Source: an uncultured Lachnospiraceae bacterium
GTDB lineage: Bacteria; Bacillota; Clostridia; Lachnospirales; Lachnospiraceae
DNA: 64,000 nucleotides
Direction of reading: 5' to 3'
Assembly (NCBI GenBank): GCA_947631505.1
Contig: CANRLR010000003.1
Coordinates: 62,001-126,000 of the forward strand
The notes under the pieces are model-generated. The model saw nothing but the letters and a program-made list of their open reading frames with translations. It was not told where the DNA came from and did no database searches. Both the position numbers and the translations under genes were made by a program. This document shows, one piece after another, positions 9,648-18,831 of the stretch (position 1 is the first letter of the stretch; every line of letters starts with the position of its first letter).

Positions 9648-11153
9648 ATGGCAAAACTAATCATTAATGAAAATCATAAAATAGGCCGAATTGAACCGGA
9701 AGTGTATGGACATTTTTCGGAGCATTTAGGAAGATGTATTTATGAGGGAATTTATGTTGGTGAGAATTCGGATATTCCTAATGTGAATGGTATGCGTACA
9801 GATGTAGTTGAGGCATTAAAGGAACTGAATGTACCGGTGCTTCGATGGCCGGGTGGCTGTTTTGCGGACGAGTATCATTGGAAAGATGGGATTGGGTCAA
9901 AAGAGAAACGCAAGAAAATGGTAAACACTCATTGGGGAGGTGTTGTTGAAGATAACAGTTTCGGTACTCATGAGTTTATGGAGCTATGCCGTCAGATTGG
10001 CTGTAAGACATATATCAATGGCAATCTGGGAAGTGGAACGGTTCAGGAAATGTCGGAGTGGGTAGAATATATGACATTTTCCGGTATCTCTCCGATGGCA
10101 GACCTGCGGAAAGAAAATGGTCATGAAGAGCCTTGGACCGTTGATTTCTTTGGGGTCGGAAATGAAAACTGGGGCTGTGGCGGCAATATGACACCAGAAT
10201 ACTATGCGAATGAATATCGCCGATATCAGACCTATGTAAGAAATTATGATGCCAAGAAGCCGATAAAAAAGGTCTGCTGTGGTGCCAATGTAGATGATTA
10301 TTTCTGGACGGAAGGTGTTATGAAAACAGCTTTTTCCCATGCAGAGCAGTTCCATGGTTTTATGGATTATTTGTCTTTGCACTATTATGTTCATCCAGAG
10401 GGCTGGAAAGTTAAAGGAAGTGCAACAGATTTTAATGAAAATGTATGGTATAAGACTTTAAATAAGGCACTTTATATGGATGAATTGATTACCCGCCATG
10501 GTGCGATTATGGATGTGTATGATCCGGAGAAAAAAGTGGGGCTGTGTGTAGATGAATGGGGCTCTTGGTATACTTGTGAACCGGGAACCAATCCGGGATT
10601 TCTATATCAGCAGAATACGGTTCGTGATGCCTTGATTGCAGGAATTACGTTAAATATTTTCAATAAGCACTGTGACCGGGTGAAAATTGCAGCACTGGCA
10701 CAGATGGTAAATGTTCTGCAGGCGGTTCTTCTGACAGAGGGCGAGAAGATGATTAAAACGCCGACTTATCATGTTATGCATATGTACCGGCATCATCAGG
10801 GAGCAGAGCTGCTGGAGAGTGCTGTGACGGACGTAGAGGAAATTGGTGCAGAGGAATGGAAAGTGCCAAAGATTACAGAATCGGTATCGCTCGGAGCAGA
10901 TGGTGTCATTACCATTACACTGAATAATCTTTCCATCGAATCAGCAGAACAAGTTGAAATTCAACTGGCAGGACAAGGATATGAATTGGTGGAGGCAAAA
11001 ATTGTTACAAACAAAGATATGCATGCCATGAACACTTTTGAACAGCCGGAAGAAGTGGTAGAAGCAGATTTTACGGATTATAGCATGACAGAGCAAGGTC
11101 TGTCTGTTCGGATTCCAATGAATAGTGTTCTTGCCATTCGGTTACAGAAATAA
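9648..11153 (+). CDS. abfA: Alpha-L-arabinofuranosidase, GH51
   Basis: Intracellular exo-acting arabinofuranosidase of about 501 residues that releases L-arabinose from arabino-oligosaccharides. It has the full GH51 layout: an N-terminal (beta/alpha)8 barrel with the early block [16 protein letters not shown] and [13 protein letters not shown]. The acid/base Glu lies in GVGNENWG near residue 175 and the nucleophile Glu in CVDEWGSWY near residue 294. A C-terminal beta-sandwich follows. There is no signal peptide. The ATG at 9648 is ten bases after AGGAGG; an in-frame TTG six bases earlier is less well placed. The DUF6171 gene begins directly after its stop codon. The gene symbol follows the common usage for this family. 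Confidence 0.95.
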   Translation: MAKLIINENHKIGRIEPEVYGHFSEHLGRCIYEGIYVGENSDIPNVNGMRTDVVEALKELNVPVLRWPGGCFADEYHWKDGIGSKEKRKKMVNTHWGGVVEDNSFGTHEFMELCRQIGCKTYINGNLGSGTVQEMSEWVEYMTFSGISPMADLRKENGHEEPWTVDFFGVGNENWGCGGNMTPEYYANEYRRYQTYVRNYDAKKPIKKVCCGANVDDYFWTEGVMKTAFSHAEQFHGFMDYLSLHYYVHPEGWKVKGSATDFNENVWYKTLNKALYMDELITRHGAIMDVYDPEKKVGLCVDEWGSWYTCEPGTNPGFLYQQNTVRDALIAGITLNIFNKHCDRVKIAALAQMVNVLQAVLLTEGEKMIKTPTYHVMHMYRHHQGAELLESAVTDVEEIGAEEWKVPKITESVSLGADGVITITLNNLSIESAEQVEIQLAGQGYELVEAKIVTNKDMHAMNTFEQPEEVVEADFTDYSMTEQGLSVRIPMNSVLAIRLQK

Positions 11154-11396
11154 ATGGCTCGTGTATGTAAAAAGTGTCTTCTTCGTGAAATGGCGGAAGA
11201 AGATGCCAAACAGATTGAGAGATACCGGGAAGCAATTAAGAAGGCAGACCGGGCAGAGGAGCGGGAATATGAAAGAAGACTTGCTCTCTGTAAAGAATGT
11301 AACCGATTAAATGCAGGAACCTGCATGGCCTGTGGCTGTTATGTCGAGCTGCGGGCCGCGGCGAAAGCAGGGCATTGTCCGCATAAACGATGGTGA
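11154..11396 (+). CDS. Small Cys-rich DUF6171-like protein
   Basis: Protein of 80 residues whose ATG follows the GH51 stop codon with no gap, so it must be co-transcribed and probably translationally coupled. Paired cysteines at the start (CKKC), in the middle (CKEC) and near the end (CMACGCY, plus GHCPHKRW) suggest a zinc-binding fold. Between the first and second pairs is a charged helical stretch of about 35 residues rich in Glu, Arg and Lys. I associate it with DUF6171, a small family of Clostridia. No function is known to me. It may bind nucleic acid or protein, but nothing here links it mechanistically to arabinose metabolism. Confidence 0.75.
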   Translation: MARVCKKCLLREMAEEDAKQIERYREAIKKADRAEEREYERRLALCKECNRLNAGTCMACGCYVELRAAAKAGHCPHKRW

Positions 11397-11400
11397 GAGA

Positions 11401-11445
11401 AAAGGGGCAATATAAATCGAATCGATTTATATTGCCCCTTTTTGT
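11401..11445. terminator. Bidirectional terminator, 20 bp perfect stem
   Basis: A nearly perfect palindrome, in which 20 bases (AAAGGGGCAATATAAATCGA) and their exact complement are separated by one A. It is A-rich on the left and followed by TTTTT on the right, so it can terminate transcription in both directions. It separates the plus-strand GH51/DUF6171 unit from the convergent endo-arabinanase gene. Confidence 0.92.
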
Positions 11446-11468
11446 AACATGAACCTATTCTTTTCTTT

Positions 11469-13568
11469 CTATTTTACTTTTACTTTTGTTTTTACTTTGA
11501 TTTTCTTATATCTGGCGGTAATGGTTACCTTACCTTTTTTCTTTGCTTTTGCTTTTCCTGTTTTCTTCTTAATCGAGAGAACGGAAGACTTGGAAGATTT
11601 AAAGGTTACGGAAGATTTTTTAATTCCATAAGCTTTCACTTTGTAAGTGTAGGATTTTCCTTTCTTCAAAGTTGCTTTCTTCTTGGAAAATTTGAGGTAG
11701 GCTTTTTTTACTTTAATGGTTTTTGTAACATTTTTTACCGTGTTTCCAATTTTTACTGTTGCAGTAATTTTCGTGCTACCTTTTTTCTTAGCGGTTACTT
11801 TTCCTTTTGAGTTTACGGTGGCAACGGATGGTTTGGAAGATTTATATTTAACCGTATAGGCCTGTCCGGCAACGCCAATTAATTTCATCTGCGTTGTTTT
11901 TCCGGTGTTGCCGCCATAGTAAATCGTACTGTTCTTAGCACTCATCGAAACACCTTTTTTAACTCCCCAGATTGTCTGGTTATTCGTGCCGATAGCAGTA
12001 AAGGTCATAACCTTGCTGGAAGTCATTTCCGCAGTCTGCCGGAAGAATACACCACTGTAGGTCGTGTTCCCCAGCTTGATGCTCATATAGTAAGTGTTAT
12101 CCTTGGCAGTCCATGTTCCTGTTACATCACCGGATACGGTTCCGTTGGAGTGAAGGACTAAAGTTTTAGGTTTTTTCACCTGAGAACCATCATTGCCTGT
12201 GCCGTGGTTTACAAAGGCATATTCGCCGATAATATCATTTTTGGCATATCCGGTTGCGGAGATTTTGTCACCATTGTTTTCATATACTGCCGTTACCGGC
12301 CATCCGGCTTCGTTCAGGAACTGCTGATGGACACGAACTTGATGCAGTTCTCCATATTTTTCAAAACGGGTATGATAAATTAAATATCGCTGCCCGTCTT
12401 TCTCATCAATCAATGCAGAGTTATGTCCCGGAGCCATGTATCCACCGGACAGATATGGAAGAGTATAATTTCCCATTACTTTAATACCGATGTTATTATG
12501 ACTTACCGTACTTGAAGAAATGACGGCATTGCGTCCGGCAGCATCCGTATAGGGACCATCCGGGTTTTTGGAGCGGAAGAGCCGCATATTGTAGCCTCGT
12601 GTCTGAGTAAGACCTTCATAAGATACATATAAATAGTAATAGTCACTTGTTTTATCGTACAAGATATATGGTCCTTCGCCGGAGTTCCTATATCCGCCGG
12701 CAATCCGGGTTCCGAAATATTTGTCAACAACTAAGCCGTTTTTGGTAGAATTTTTACCCGGATAAATGGCTTTACCGGTTGCCGGGTCAATCTGTAAAAT
12801 GAAGATTCCACCGGACCAGGAGCCGTAGGTCATCCACAGTTTACCCTCTTTATCATAGAAAACAGTCGGGTCAATCGCATTTGGAGCATATGAATTGTTG
12901 AACTCACCCATTGCGGTAAACCAGTCATTGTTCAAGCCCTTTTCAATTGTTCCGGCATTCATTAATTCATCAATGTTTGTATTGGTATAGATCTTGTCGA
13001 TTTTACTGCCGTTATCCTTTTTACTCGTCTTTGTGAAACCGGAATAAACTAGTGTATCCACAAATTCATAGGGACCTTCGATGTTCTGGGAAACACCATA
13101 GGCAATGACAGAACGGATGGCGGTCGAAGTGGTACAGAAATAAATCATATAAGCACCTTTTGTACCATTTTTATTGACATAATCCGGATTCCAGAAAACA
13201 TCCGGAGCCCATACGCTGTGTCCGTTTCTTGAGTCAACGTCATTTTCCCCAGCCCATTTGAAAGCCTTACTTAAATTAGCAGACATATTTCCATAAAGTT
13301 TGTTATTGCTTACAGAAAAGATACCGTTCGAAAAGAGGGTCCAGTTCTGTAAGTCCGTAGATTTTGCAGCATCCGCATGGGAGCCGAATACATAGTAGGT
13401 ACCTTCTTTGGAAACCGCAATCGAAGGGTCATGAACAGAAACCCTGTTCAAAGATGTGGCAGCCTTGGAAGTTGTGGATGTATACACATTTCCAGGAGCC
13501 AGTACAGATGCTGCTGCCACTGCCATGGCGAGCACGCATGATGTTAGCTTCATAAAATTCTTTTTCAT
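11469..13568 (-). CDS. Secreted endo-arabinanase (GH43) with lysine-rich Ig-like tail
   Basis: Extracellular enzyme of 699 residues. The signal peptide is MKKNFMKLTS plus a hydrophobic core to about residue 35. The GH43 propeller spans about 40-400: catalytic base in VSVHDPSIAV, WAPDVFW, AIDPTVFYD, acid Glu in GEGPYILY, and APGHNSAL. This pattern matches endo-1,5-alpha-arabinanases of the AbnB type. A small beta-barrel domain like the C-terminal domain of those enzymes follows (about 420-520, ending IWGVKK). The last 170 residues are two Big_2-like Ig modules with extreme lysine content. There is no LPXTG anchor. A near-perfect ribosome site and a consensus promoter with an operator-like palindrome precede it. 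It likely starts arabinan breakdown outside the cell. Confidence 0.88.
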   Translation of the reverse strand: MKKNFMKLTSCVLAMAVAAASVLAPGNVYTSTTSKAATSLNRVSVHDPSIAVSKEGTYYVFGSHADAAKSTDLQNWTLFSNGIFSVSNNKLYGNMSANLSKAFKWAGENDVDSRNGHSVWAPDVFWNPDYVNKNGTKGAYMIYFCTTSTAIRSVIAYGVSQNIEGPYEFVDTLVYSGFTKTSKKDNGSKIDKIYTNTNIDELMNAGTIEKGLNNDWFTAMGEFNNSYAPNAIDPTVFYDKEGKLWMTYGSWSGGIFILQIDPATGKAIYPGKNSTKNGLVVDKYFGTRIAGGYRNSGEGPYILYDKTSDYYYLYVSYEGLTQTRGYNMRLFRSKNPDGPYTDAAGRNAVISSSTVSHNNIGIKVMGNYTLPYLSGGYMAPGHNSALIDEKDGQRYLIYHTRFEKYGELHQVRVHQQFLNEAGWPVTAVYENNGDKISATGYAKNDIIGEYAFVNHGTGNDGSQVKKPKTLVLHSNGTVSGDVTGTWTAKDNTYYMSIKLGNTTYSGVFFRQTAEMTSSKVMTFTAIGTNNQTIWGVKKGVSMSAKNSTIYYGGNTGKTTQMKLIGVAGQAYTVKYKSSKPSVATVNSKGKVTAKKKGSTKITATVKIGNTVKNVTKTIKVKKAYLKFSKKKATLKKGKSYTYKVKAYGIKKSSVTFKSSKSSVLSIKKKTGKAKAKKKGKVTITARYKKIKVKTKVKVK

Positions 13569-13607
13569 GAATTAACCTCCTTAATATTGCATATTTTAAT
13601 ATCTTCT

Positions 13608-13636
13608 ATTATAATTCAATATGTACATATTGTCAA
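13608..13636 (-). promoter_or_regulatory. Consensus sigma-A promoter of the endo-arabinanase gene
   Basis: Read on the minus strand, TTGACA (13636-13631), a 17-base spacer and TATAAT (13613-13608) match the consensus exactly. The spacer contains a palindrome (see next entry). About 35 bases further down lies AAGGAGG and the ATG at 13568. A promoter this good with an overlapping palindrome suggests control by repression. Confidence 0.88.
13617..13632. promoter_or_regulatory. Operator-like 16 bp perfect palindrome
   Basis: CAATATGTACATATTG is identical to its reverse complement. It fills the -35/-10 spacer of the endo-arabinanase promoter and overlaps the -35 box, so a bound protein would block RNA polymerase. 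TGTAC/GTACA half-sites are reminiscent of AraR-type operators. The identity of the repressor is inferred, and no regulator gene is present in this locus. Confidence 0.6.
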
Positions 13637-13690
13637 AAGAATAAGTGTGATAAAAAAATGGCAGAATAACGGATACGAAGGGGGAGCTAC

Positions 13691-15331
13691 ATGAAAACAG
13701 GAAACAGATTAACAAGCATTGCAGTCGGTGTTCTACTGGCTTTTTCATTAACTGCATGCAGCAGTGGGGATGCTGACAGTTCACTTGTGTTAAAGAGCGG
13801 GAATGGAAACACAGGAGAGGGAGAGGTGGCATTGGAAAAAAGTACCGGTGGTAATCCGATCGTGGGGAACTCTATTACAATGCCGGAAATTACTTATGGA
13901 GCAGATCCATCTGTGTTAGTGGATGGTGATACCGTGTATCTGTACATGGGGCATGATGAAGCTACCGATGAACAAGTTGACAGAAAGATTTACCAGATAA
14001 AGGAATATATTTGCTTTTCGACCAAGGATTTAAAAACATGGAAATCAGAAGGAACGGTCTTTAAAGTAAGTACCGAGGATGTGGAATGGGCACAGGATTC
14101 CTCTTCATCATGGGCCTCTCAGGTGGCAAAGCATAAAGATCCGAAAACGGGAAAGGACAAATATTATCTTTATTTCTGCAGCTGGGACAGAACTTCATTG
14201 GGCAAACAATCCATCGGTGCAGCAGTGGCAGACAGTCCCACAGGACCGTTTCAGGATATCGGCGAACCATTAGTGCCGGGAACGCTGACAGAGCCGCAGA
14301 ACAGTAATTGGGATGACATTGATCCTACCATATGGATCGAGACGGATGAAAGCGGAGAGGAACATCGTTATCTTGGCTGGGGGAATAGCAGGAATTATGT
14401 CTGTGAATTGGAGGAAGATATGATATCCGTAAAGGATCTGAACGGCGATGGTAAAATTACATACGGCACCTCGCCGGAACAAGGAGATGTGCTATTGCGG
14501 GAGGTAAATAACTTTACCGAAGCCCCGTGGTTCTACCGCAGGCAGGATGAAAATGGAAAATATTATGGAAAGTATTACCTGTTTTATGCCAGTGGCTGGC
14601 ATGAGAAAATGGCATATTCGACCACGGAGCATCTGCTGACCGGAGAGTATACTTTTGGAAATACCCTGATGCCGCCGACGGCCACTTCCAATACGAATCA
14701 TATGGCGGTCTTCGATTTCAAAGGAAAGACTTATTTTGTATATCACAACGGCTCTTTGCCGGGAGGGAACGGATACCGCCGTTCGGCCTGTATCACAGAA
14801 CTTCACTTTAAGGAGGATGGAAGTATTGAAACGATTCCGGAAACAGCGGCAGGCCTGTATGGAACAATTGCAGCGATAGAAACCAAGGATGAGGTACGGC
14901 TCTCTCATGCTAATTTTGTAAATGCCAGTGGAGATGGGCCATATCCATACAGCAAAATTAAAGTGGGGACAGATCTCAGCAAACAAGAGCAGGATGCCCA
15001 GTGGGTTCTTGTGGCAGGAAAGGCAGACGTGAAGAAAGATGCCTATGTATCCATTCAGTCAGAGAACAAACCAGGGCTTTACCTCACGGCAAATGAGGAT
15101 AACACAGTGACTTTGGCACAGGATGCAGATGCGGCGGAGGAAACAGCGAAAAAACAGACATTCCGTACGATAGAGGGGTTAGGAGACCGGGACGGGATTT
15201 CCTTTGAGAGTGTGTCAGAGCCGAGTATGTATTTAACGATAAAGGATGAGCTTCTCTGTCTGACAGATGGAGAATCCAAGGAAGAAGCTACGTTCTTTGT
15301 CAAGAAGTTCAAAAGCAGAAAGGAGCAATGA
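13691..15331 (+). CDS. GH43 lipoprotein with C-terminal AbfB-like module
   Basis: Cell-surface lipoprotein of 546 residues. Lipobox SLTAC places the lipidated cysteine at residue 23. The GH43 propeller covers about 65-400: base Asp in YGADPSVLV near residue 72, WDDIDPTIW, acid Glu in FTEAPWFYR, and the late TNTNHMAVFDF and VYHNGSLPGG blocks. The C-terminal 130 residues (from about DAQWVLVAGKADV) form an AbfB/CBM42-like beta-trefoil (SIQSENKPGLYLTAN), a module that binds arabinofuranose side chains in known enzymes. A GGGGGAG site precedes the ATG. It overlaps the following paralogue (ATG within the stop). Membrane anchoring suggests trimming of arabinan fragments close to the importer. Confidence 0.88.
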   Translation: MKTGNRLTSIAVGVLLAFSLTACSSGDADSSLVLKSGNGNTGEGEVALEKSTGGNPIVGNSITMPEITYGADPSVLVDGDTVYLYMGHDEATDEQVDRKIYQIKEYICFSTKDLKTWKSEGTVFKVSTEDVEWAQDSSSSWASQVAKHKDPKTGKDKYYLYFCSWDRTSLGKQSIGAAVADSPTGPFQDIGEPLVPGTLTEPQNSNWDDIDPTIWIETDESGEEHRYLGWGNSRNYVCELEEDMISVKDLNGDGKITYGTSPEQGDVLLREVNNFTEAPWFYRRQDENGKYYGKYYLFYASGWHEKMAYSTTEHLLTGEYTFGNTLMPPTATSNTNHMAVFDFKGKTYFVYHNGSLPGGNGYRRSACITELHFKEDGSIETIPETAAGLYGTIAAIETKDEVRLSHANFVNASGDGPYPYSKIKVGTDLSKQEQDAQWVLVAGKADVKKDAYVSIQSENKPGLYLTANEDNTVTLAQDADAAEETAKKQTFRTIEGLGDRDGISFESVSEPSMYLTIKDELLCLTDGESKEEATFFVKKFKSRKEQ

Positions 15332-15333
15332 AT

Positions 15334-17463
15334 ATGTGGACAAAAAAATTAGTGGCAGGTGTACTGGCACTCAGTCTGGCTCTGCCGGTTCTGTCTTTCG
15401 AGGGAAAGGCGGGAAAAGAAGTGAAGGCAGCTGCTACAGTAACCGAAATTCAAATGGAGAAAAGTACGGGGCACAATCCAATTGCTGGATTTGATGCTTC
15501 CGGTAAACTGACATATGGAGGTGATCCCTCTATACTGGTAGACGGGGATACGGTATATTTATATGTCGGCCATGACGTTTCTACAAATAGTGCCTATAAT
15601 ATTCCGGAATATCTCTGTTATTCGACGAAAGATTTAAAAACGTGGAAATATGAAGGTGTTGTTCTTAACATGAAAAATGTAAAATGGGGGACTTCGGATG
15701 CTGCATGGGCAGGTCAGGTGATGAAACATAACAATAGATATTATCTCTATTTCTGCTCCTGGGATAAAACCGACGGAGGTAAACAGTCCATTGGTGTGGC
15801 TGTGGCAGACAAGGCAACGGGACCGTTCGTGGATATTGGAAAGCCTATTGTAAAAGGTTCTGCAACAACGAATGAAACGAGTGCATGGAATGACATTGAT
15901 CCGACGGCATGGATTGAAACCGATGAAAAAGGAGCAGAGCATCGTTACCTTGCATGGGGAAATGGCAAATATTTTGTTTGTGAATTGAACGATGATATGG
16001 TTTCTGTAAAAGATGTGAATGGTGATGGTAAAATAACATTTGGAAAAGAGAAGGATGGAAAATCATCCAAAAATGCAGATATTATAGAAAAAACGATTAC
16101 GGGACTTTTCTATACGGAGGCTCCCTGGCTGTATCGCCGTACAGATGCGAATGGCAGATACTATGGCAAATATTATTTGTTCTATGCCTATGGTTTTCGG
16201 GAGCAGATGGCATATGCGACCACGGATAATCTGCTGGATGGGAAACTGACAGCAGGAAAGGTATTGATGCCGCCAACGGCAACTTCGGATACCAATCACA
16301 TGGCAGTGTTTGATTTCAAAGGAAAAACCTATTTTATATATCATAATGGTATGTTGCCGGGAGGAAGCGGTCATCGTCGTGTGGCGAGTATTACAGAACT
16401 GCATTTTAATAAAGATGGCAGTATTCAGGAAATTCCGGAAACGACTGCCGGAGTGAATGGAAAAATTTCTACAATTTATACCAATTCGGGTGCAAAGCTC
16501 GGACATGAAAATTATGTCAATGCGGGAAGCAATGGATATTATCCGTATAAATCCGTAAAAGCAGCACCGGGAATGGGAAAAGATGCCGCCGATTTCCAGT
16601 GGGTAATGACGCCGGGAAAAGCAGATGCAAAGAAAGGCTCTTATGTATCTATTCAATCAGAAAATAAACCGGGCTTATATCTGACGGCAAATTCTACGTC
16701 TAAAAAAATTACTTTGGCACAGGATGATACGGGGACGGCTGCAATGGCGAAAAAGCAGACCTTCCGTACCGTACAGGGACTTTCGGATGCGAAAGGAGTG
16801 TCTTTTGAGAGTGTAGCATATCCGGGGTATTTTATGACGATCGTAAACGGAGCACTGAAATTGACAAAGGGTGCAGATAAAGTTGCCGCTACGTTCTATA
16901 TGGGAATTGATGCCGGAGACAGCTCCCTTCGCTCCATAGCAGCGACAATAAAAAAGGGCCAGTTTCTGCAGGGCAGTAAGCTGAATACAAAAAATGTGAC
17001 CGTAAAAGCCTTTTATGCGAACGGAAAGACAAAGAAAATAACGAATTTCACCAGCAATGCGAAAAAAGTAAGCACCAAAAAGACGGGAGCAAAAACGATT
17101 ACGGTTACTTATAAAGAGGGGAATGTGACAAAATCTACCACGGTTCCGGTAACTATTATTGTAAAACCTTCTAAGGTCAAAAAATTCAAAGTAAAAGTAT
17201 CGGTCAGAAAGAATAAGGTAACGCTCAAAATGAGCTGGAAGAAGGCAAAAGGCCAAAGATATGAAATAAGTTACGGCAAGACGAAAAAGAAGCACAAAAA
17301 ACTGGGAACAAAGAAGCAGAGTGTAAAAAAGGCGGCTTATAAAAGGTCTGTGAAAACGTTAAAGAAAGGACGGACTTATTATATGAGCATTCGTTCCTAT
17401 TCCACAGTGAACGGAGTAAAAAAATACAGTAAATATACAACAGTAAAAGTAAAAATCAAATAA
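15334..17463 (+). CDS. Secreted GH43-AbfB enzyme with lysine-rich Ig/FnIII tail
   Basis: Paralogue of the preceding gene, about 709 residues. The ATG at 15334 has AAGGAG eight bases upstream; the ATG at 15328, inside the previous stop, is too close. A standard signal peptide (MWTKKLVAGVLALSLALPV ... EVKAAA) replaces the lipobox. The GH43 landmarks are YGGDPSILV, WNDIDPTAW, acid Glu in YTEAPWLYR and TSDTNHMAVFDF. An AbfB-like trefoil follows (about 410-535, SIQSENKPGLYLTAN). It differs from its neighbour by a further 175 residues: a Big-like module and a FnIII-like module rich in lysine, ending VKVKIK. The identical order of domains indicates tandem duplication followed by a different way of staying at the surface. 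Confidence 0.88.
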   Translation: MWTKKLVAGVLALSLALPVLSFEGKAGKEVKAAATVTEIQMEKSTGHNPIAGFDASGKLTYGGDPSILVDGDTVYLYVGHDVSTNSAYNIPEYLCYSTKDLKTWKYEGVVLNMKNVKWGTSDAAWAGQVMKHNNRYYLYFCSWDKTDGGKQSIGVAVADKATGPFVDIGKPIVKGSATTNETSAWNDIDPTAWIETDEKGAEHRYLAWGNGKYFVCELNDDMVSVKDVNGDGKITFGKEKDGKSSKNADIIEKTITGLFYTEAPWLYRRTDANGRYYGKYYLFYAYGFREQMAYATTDNLLDGKLTAGKVLMPPTATSDTNHMAVFDFKGKTYFIYHNGMLPGGSGHRRVASITELHFNKDGSIQEIPETTAGVNGKISTIYTNSGAKLGHENYVNAGSNGYYPYKSVKAAPGMGKDAADFQWVMTPGKADAKKGSYVSIQSENKPGLYLTANSTSKKITLAQDDTGTAAMAKKQTFRTVQGLSDAKGVSFESVAYPGYFMTIVNGALKLTKGADKVAATFYMGIDAGDSSLRSIAATIKKGQFLQGSKLNTKNVTVKAFYANGKTKKITNFTSNAKKVSTKKTGAKTITVTYKEGNVTKSTTVPVTIIVKPSKVKKFKVKVSVRKNKVTLKMSWKKAKGQRYEISYGKTKKKHKKLGTKKQSVKKAAYKRSVKTLKKGRTYYMSIRSYSTVNGVKKYSKYTTVKVKIK

Positions 17464-17475
17464 CCTTTTTTCCTC

Positions 17476-17518
17476 GCCAAAAAGTGTCATAATCCGTAGA
17501 TTATGGCACTTTTTAGGC
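17476..17518. terminator. Hairpin terminator after the GH43-AbfB pair
   Basis: An inverted repeat, GCCAAAAAGTGTCATAATC against GATTATGGCACTTTTTAGGC with loop CGTA, lies 13 bases after the stop. The A-run and T-run sit in the stem arms, so it can act in either direction. Confidence 0.8.
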
Positions 17519-17576
17519 AAAAATGTGGTAAAAGTTTACAATATATGTAAATTGGACATATTTTTCTTCGACACTA

Positions 17577-17605
17577 TTGACAAAGGAAAATGAAAATGCT
17601 AAAAT
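17577..17605 (+). promoter_or_regulatory. Strong sigma-A promoter of the LamG gene
   Basis: TTGACA (17577-17582), a 17-base spacer and TAAAAT (17600-17605). Just upstream is an inverted repeat TTTACAatataTGTAAA (about 17535-17551) that could be a regulator site. The gene starts 40 bases further on with AAGGAGG. Confidence 0.88.
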
Positions 17606-17645
17606 TACCTCATAAATCTTTTAAAATAAAAAGGAGGAAACAAAA

Positions 17646-18563
17646 ATGATGAAAAGATTTTTATGTGGCGTTATGGCTACAGCTTTAGTTGTTGCTTCTG
17701 TAGGTGTTGCTTCAACAGATGCTGATGCTGCTACAAAAGTGCCGAAGGCTAAATATACCTTCAACATGAACAAAAAGAGCAAAAAAGTAGTTGCAGTTGC
17801 TCGTAAAGGTGAGAACAGTAACTATGCTGTAGACACTAAGAAAAAGGGTTATGAAGGTGGTTCTTTGCCGAAAGCAAAAAACGCTAAAAAAGTAAAACTG
17901 AAATATAAGAAAGGTAAAAAAGGTAAAGCTCTTTACCTTGACAGAAAATCTTCTTATGGTGCTCAGTTAAAAGGCGTTAAACTGGGAAGCAAGTCCTGGA
18001 CTGTTTCTTTCTGGGTTAAACCGGATAACAGTGTAACAGACTATATGGCTATGTTCTTTACAGGAAGCGATATTACAAATGTTAAAAAGAGTAAATGGGT
18101 TTCCATTACAAAAGCTTCTTGGTTAGATGGCGGACATACACCGACTATTTGGTCACATAACGCTTCTCTTGACAAGGCTAATGATGATCAGCACTTCCCA
18201 TGGTTCTCTTATCAGAATGATGCAGGAGAGTGGATGGGTGCAAAGAATGATGCCAAAGCTATGGCTATCAACAAAGGTAAATGGACTTATGTTACATTAG
18301 TTGTTGATACAAAAGACACTTGTGAGTATGGTACAGCTGGTGAAAAGGGTTATGTAAAATCCTACCATGCATGGTGCTATGTAAATGGTGCACTCTATGG
18401 TAACGGTACAGTTGCAAAGAAGTCCATGTCTAACAAGAATCTGTTCTTCTTGGGAATTAATGCATGGGATACACCATTCAAGGGATACTTTGATGAAGTA
18501 CAGCTTTGGAACAAAGCTCTGACAGCTAAACAGGTTAAGAAATTGTACAAATCAAAAAAATAA
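17646..18563 (+). CDS. Secreted LamG (concanavalin A-like) domain protein
   Basis: Secreted protein of 305 residues. The signal peptide runs from MMKRFLCGVM to about DADAATK. Residues about 95-300 match a LamG/LamGL sandwich: KALYLDRKSSYGAQL, SKSWTVSFWVKPD, WTYVTLVVD, and the terminal block GYFDEVQLWNKALTAKQVK, which is typical of such domains. The segment between signal and domain is rich in lysine. There is no catalytic motif, so a carbohydrate-binding or wall-associated role is more likely than hydrolysis. A consensus promoter and AAGGAGG suggest high expression. Together with its terminator it forms a single-gene unit beside the arabinan enzymes; a role in holding substrate is only inferred. 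Confidence 0.82.
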   Translation: MMKRFLCGVMATALVVASVGVASTDADAATKVPKAKYTFNMNKKSKKVVAVARKGENSNYAVDTKKKGYEGGSLPKAKNAKKVKLKYKKGKKGKALYLDRKSSYGAQLKGVKLGSKSWTVSFWVKPDNSVTDYMAMFFTGSDITNVKKSKWVSITKASWLDGGHTPTIWSHNASLDKANDDQHFPWFSYQNDAGEWMGAKNDAKAMAINKGKWTYVTLVVDTKDTCEYGTAGEKGYVKSYHAWCYVNGALYGNGTVAKKSMSNKNLFFLGINAWDTPFKGYFDEVQLWNKALTAKQVKKLYKSKK

Positions 18564-18580
18564 TAATTTTTTAGAAGTAC

Positions 18581-18614
18581 GAAAAAGAGCTCCTGGCAGC
18601 AGGAGTTCTTTTTC
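18581..18614 (+). terminator. Terminator after the LamG gene
   Basis: The 15-base arms GAAAAAGAGCTCCTG and CAGGAGTTCTTTTTC surround a four-base loop, with the T-run inside the right arm. Confidence 0.88.
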
Positions 18615-18620
18615 ATTGTA

Positions 18621-18678
18621 TAGGAAAGTTCGGCATTTGCGGAGCTGGAGCGTCGGTATTTCACGACGCTTTTTTTAG
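18621..18678 (+). repeat. Intergenic repeat family A, copy 1 (terminator-like)
   Basis: About 57 bases, TAGGAAAGTTCGGCATTTGC ... GGAGCTGGAGCGTCG, followed by ATTTCACGACGC and T7. The AGCGTCG/CGACGCT stem with its T-run looks like an intrinsic terminator, placed directly after another terminator. A near-identical copy lies at 20111 and a variant at 54184. Confidence 0.85.
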
Positions 18679-18697
18679 AATTCTTTAGAATTCTCTA

Positions 18698-18726
18698 TTG
18701 ACTTTCTTTTGTGGAAAATATATAAT
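18698..18726 (+). promoter_or_regulatory. Strong sigma-A promoter of the secreted protein gene at 18.8 kb
   Basis: TTGACT (18698-18703), a 17-base spacer and a perfect TATAAT (18721-18726). The leader is about 100 bases long and contains two AAGGAGG-like sites (18770-18780 and about 18815). Confidence 0.88.
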
Positions 18727-18831
18727 GTATACAAATATGTTTCTACCCTATTTGTGCAAAATGAACGTAAAGGAGGGGAGAGCATATTGTGAATCTTACA
18801 TTATTAAATTCAAAAAGGAGGACGATAAGAA

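Noticed and set aside
11449-11631. 60-codon plus-strand frame at the end of the endo-arabinanase
   Set aside because: Phe/Leu-rich antisense of the lysine-rich tail, no ribosome site at a useful distance.
16063-17295. Minus-strand open frames opposite the GH43-AbfB gene
   Set aside because: They are shadows of the biased codon use of the real gene.
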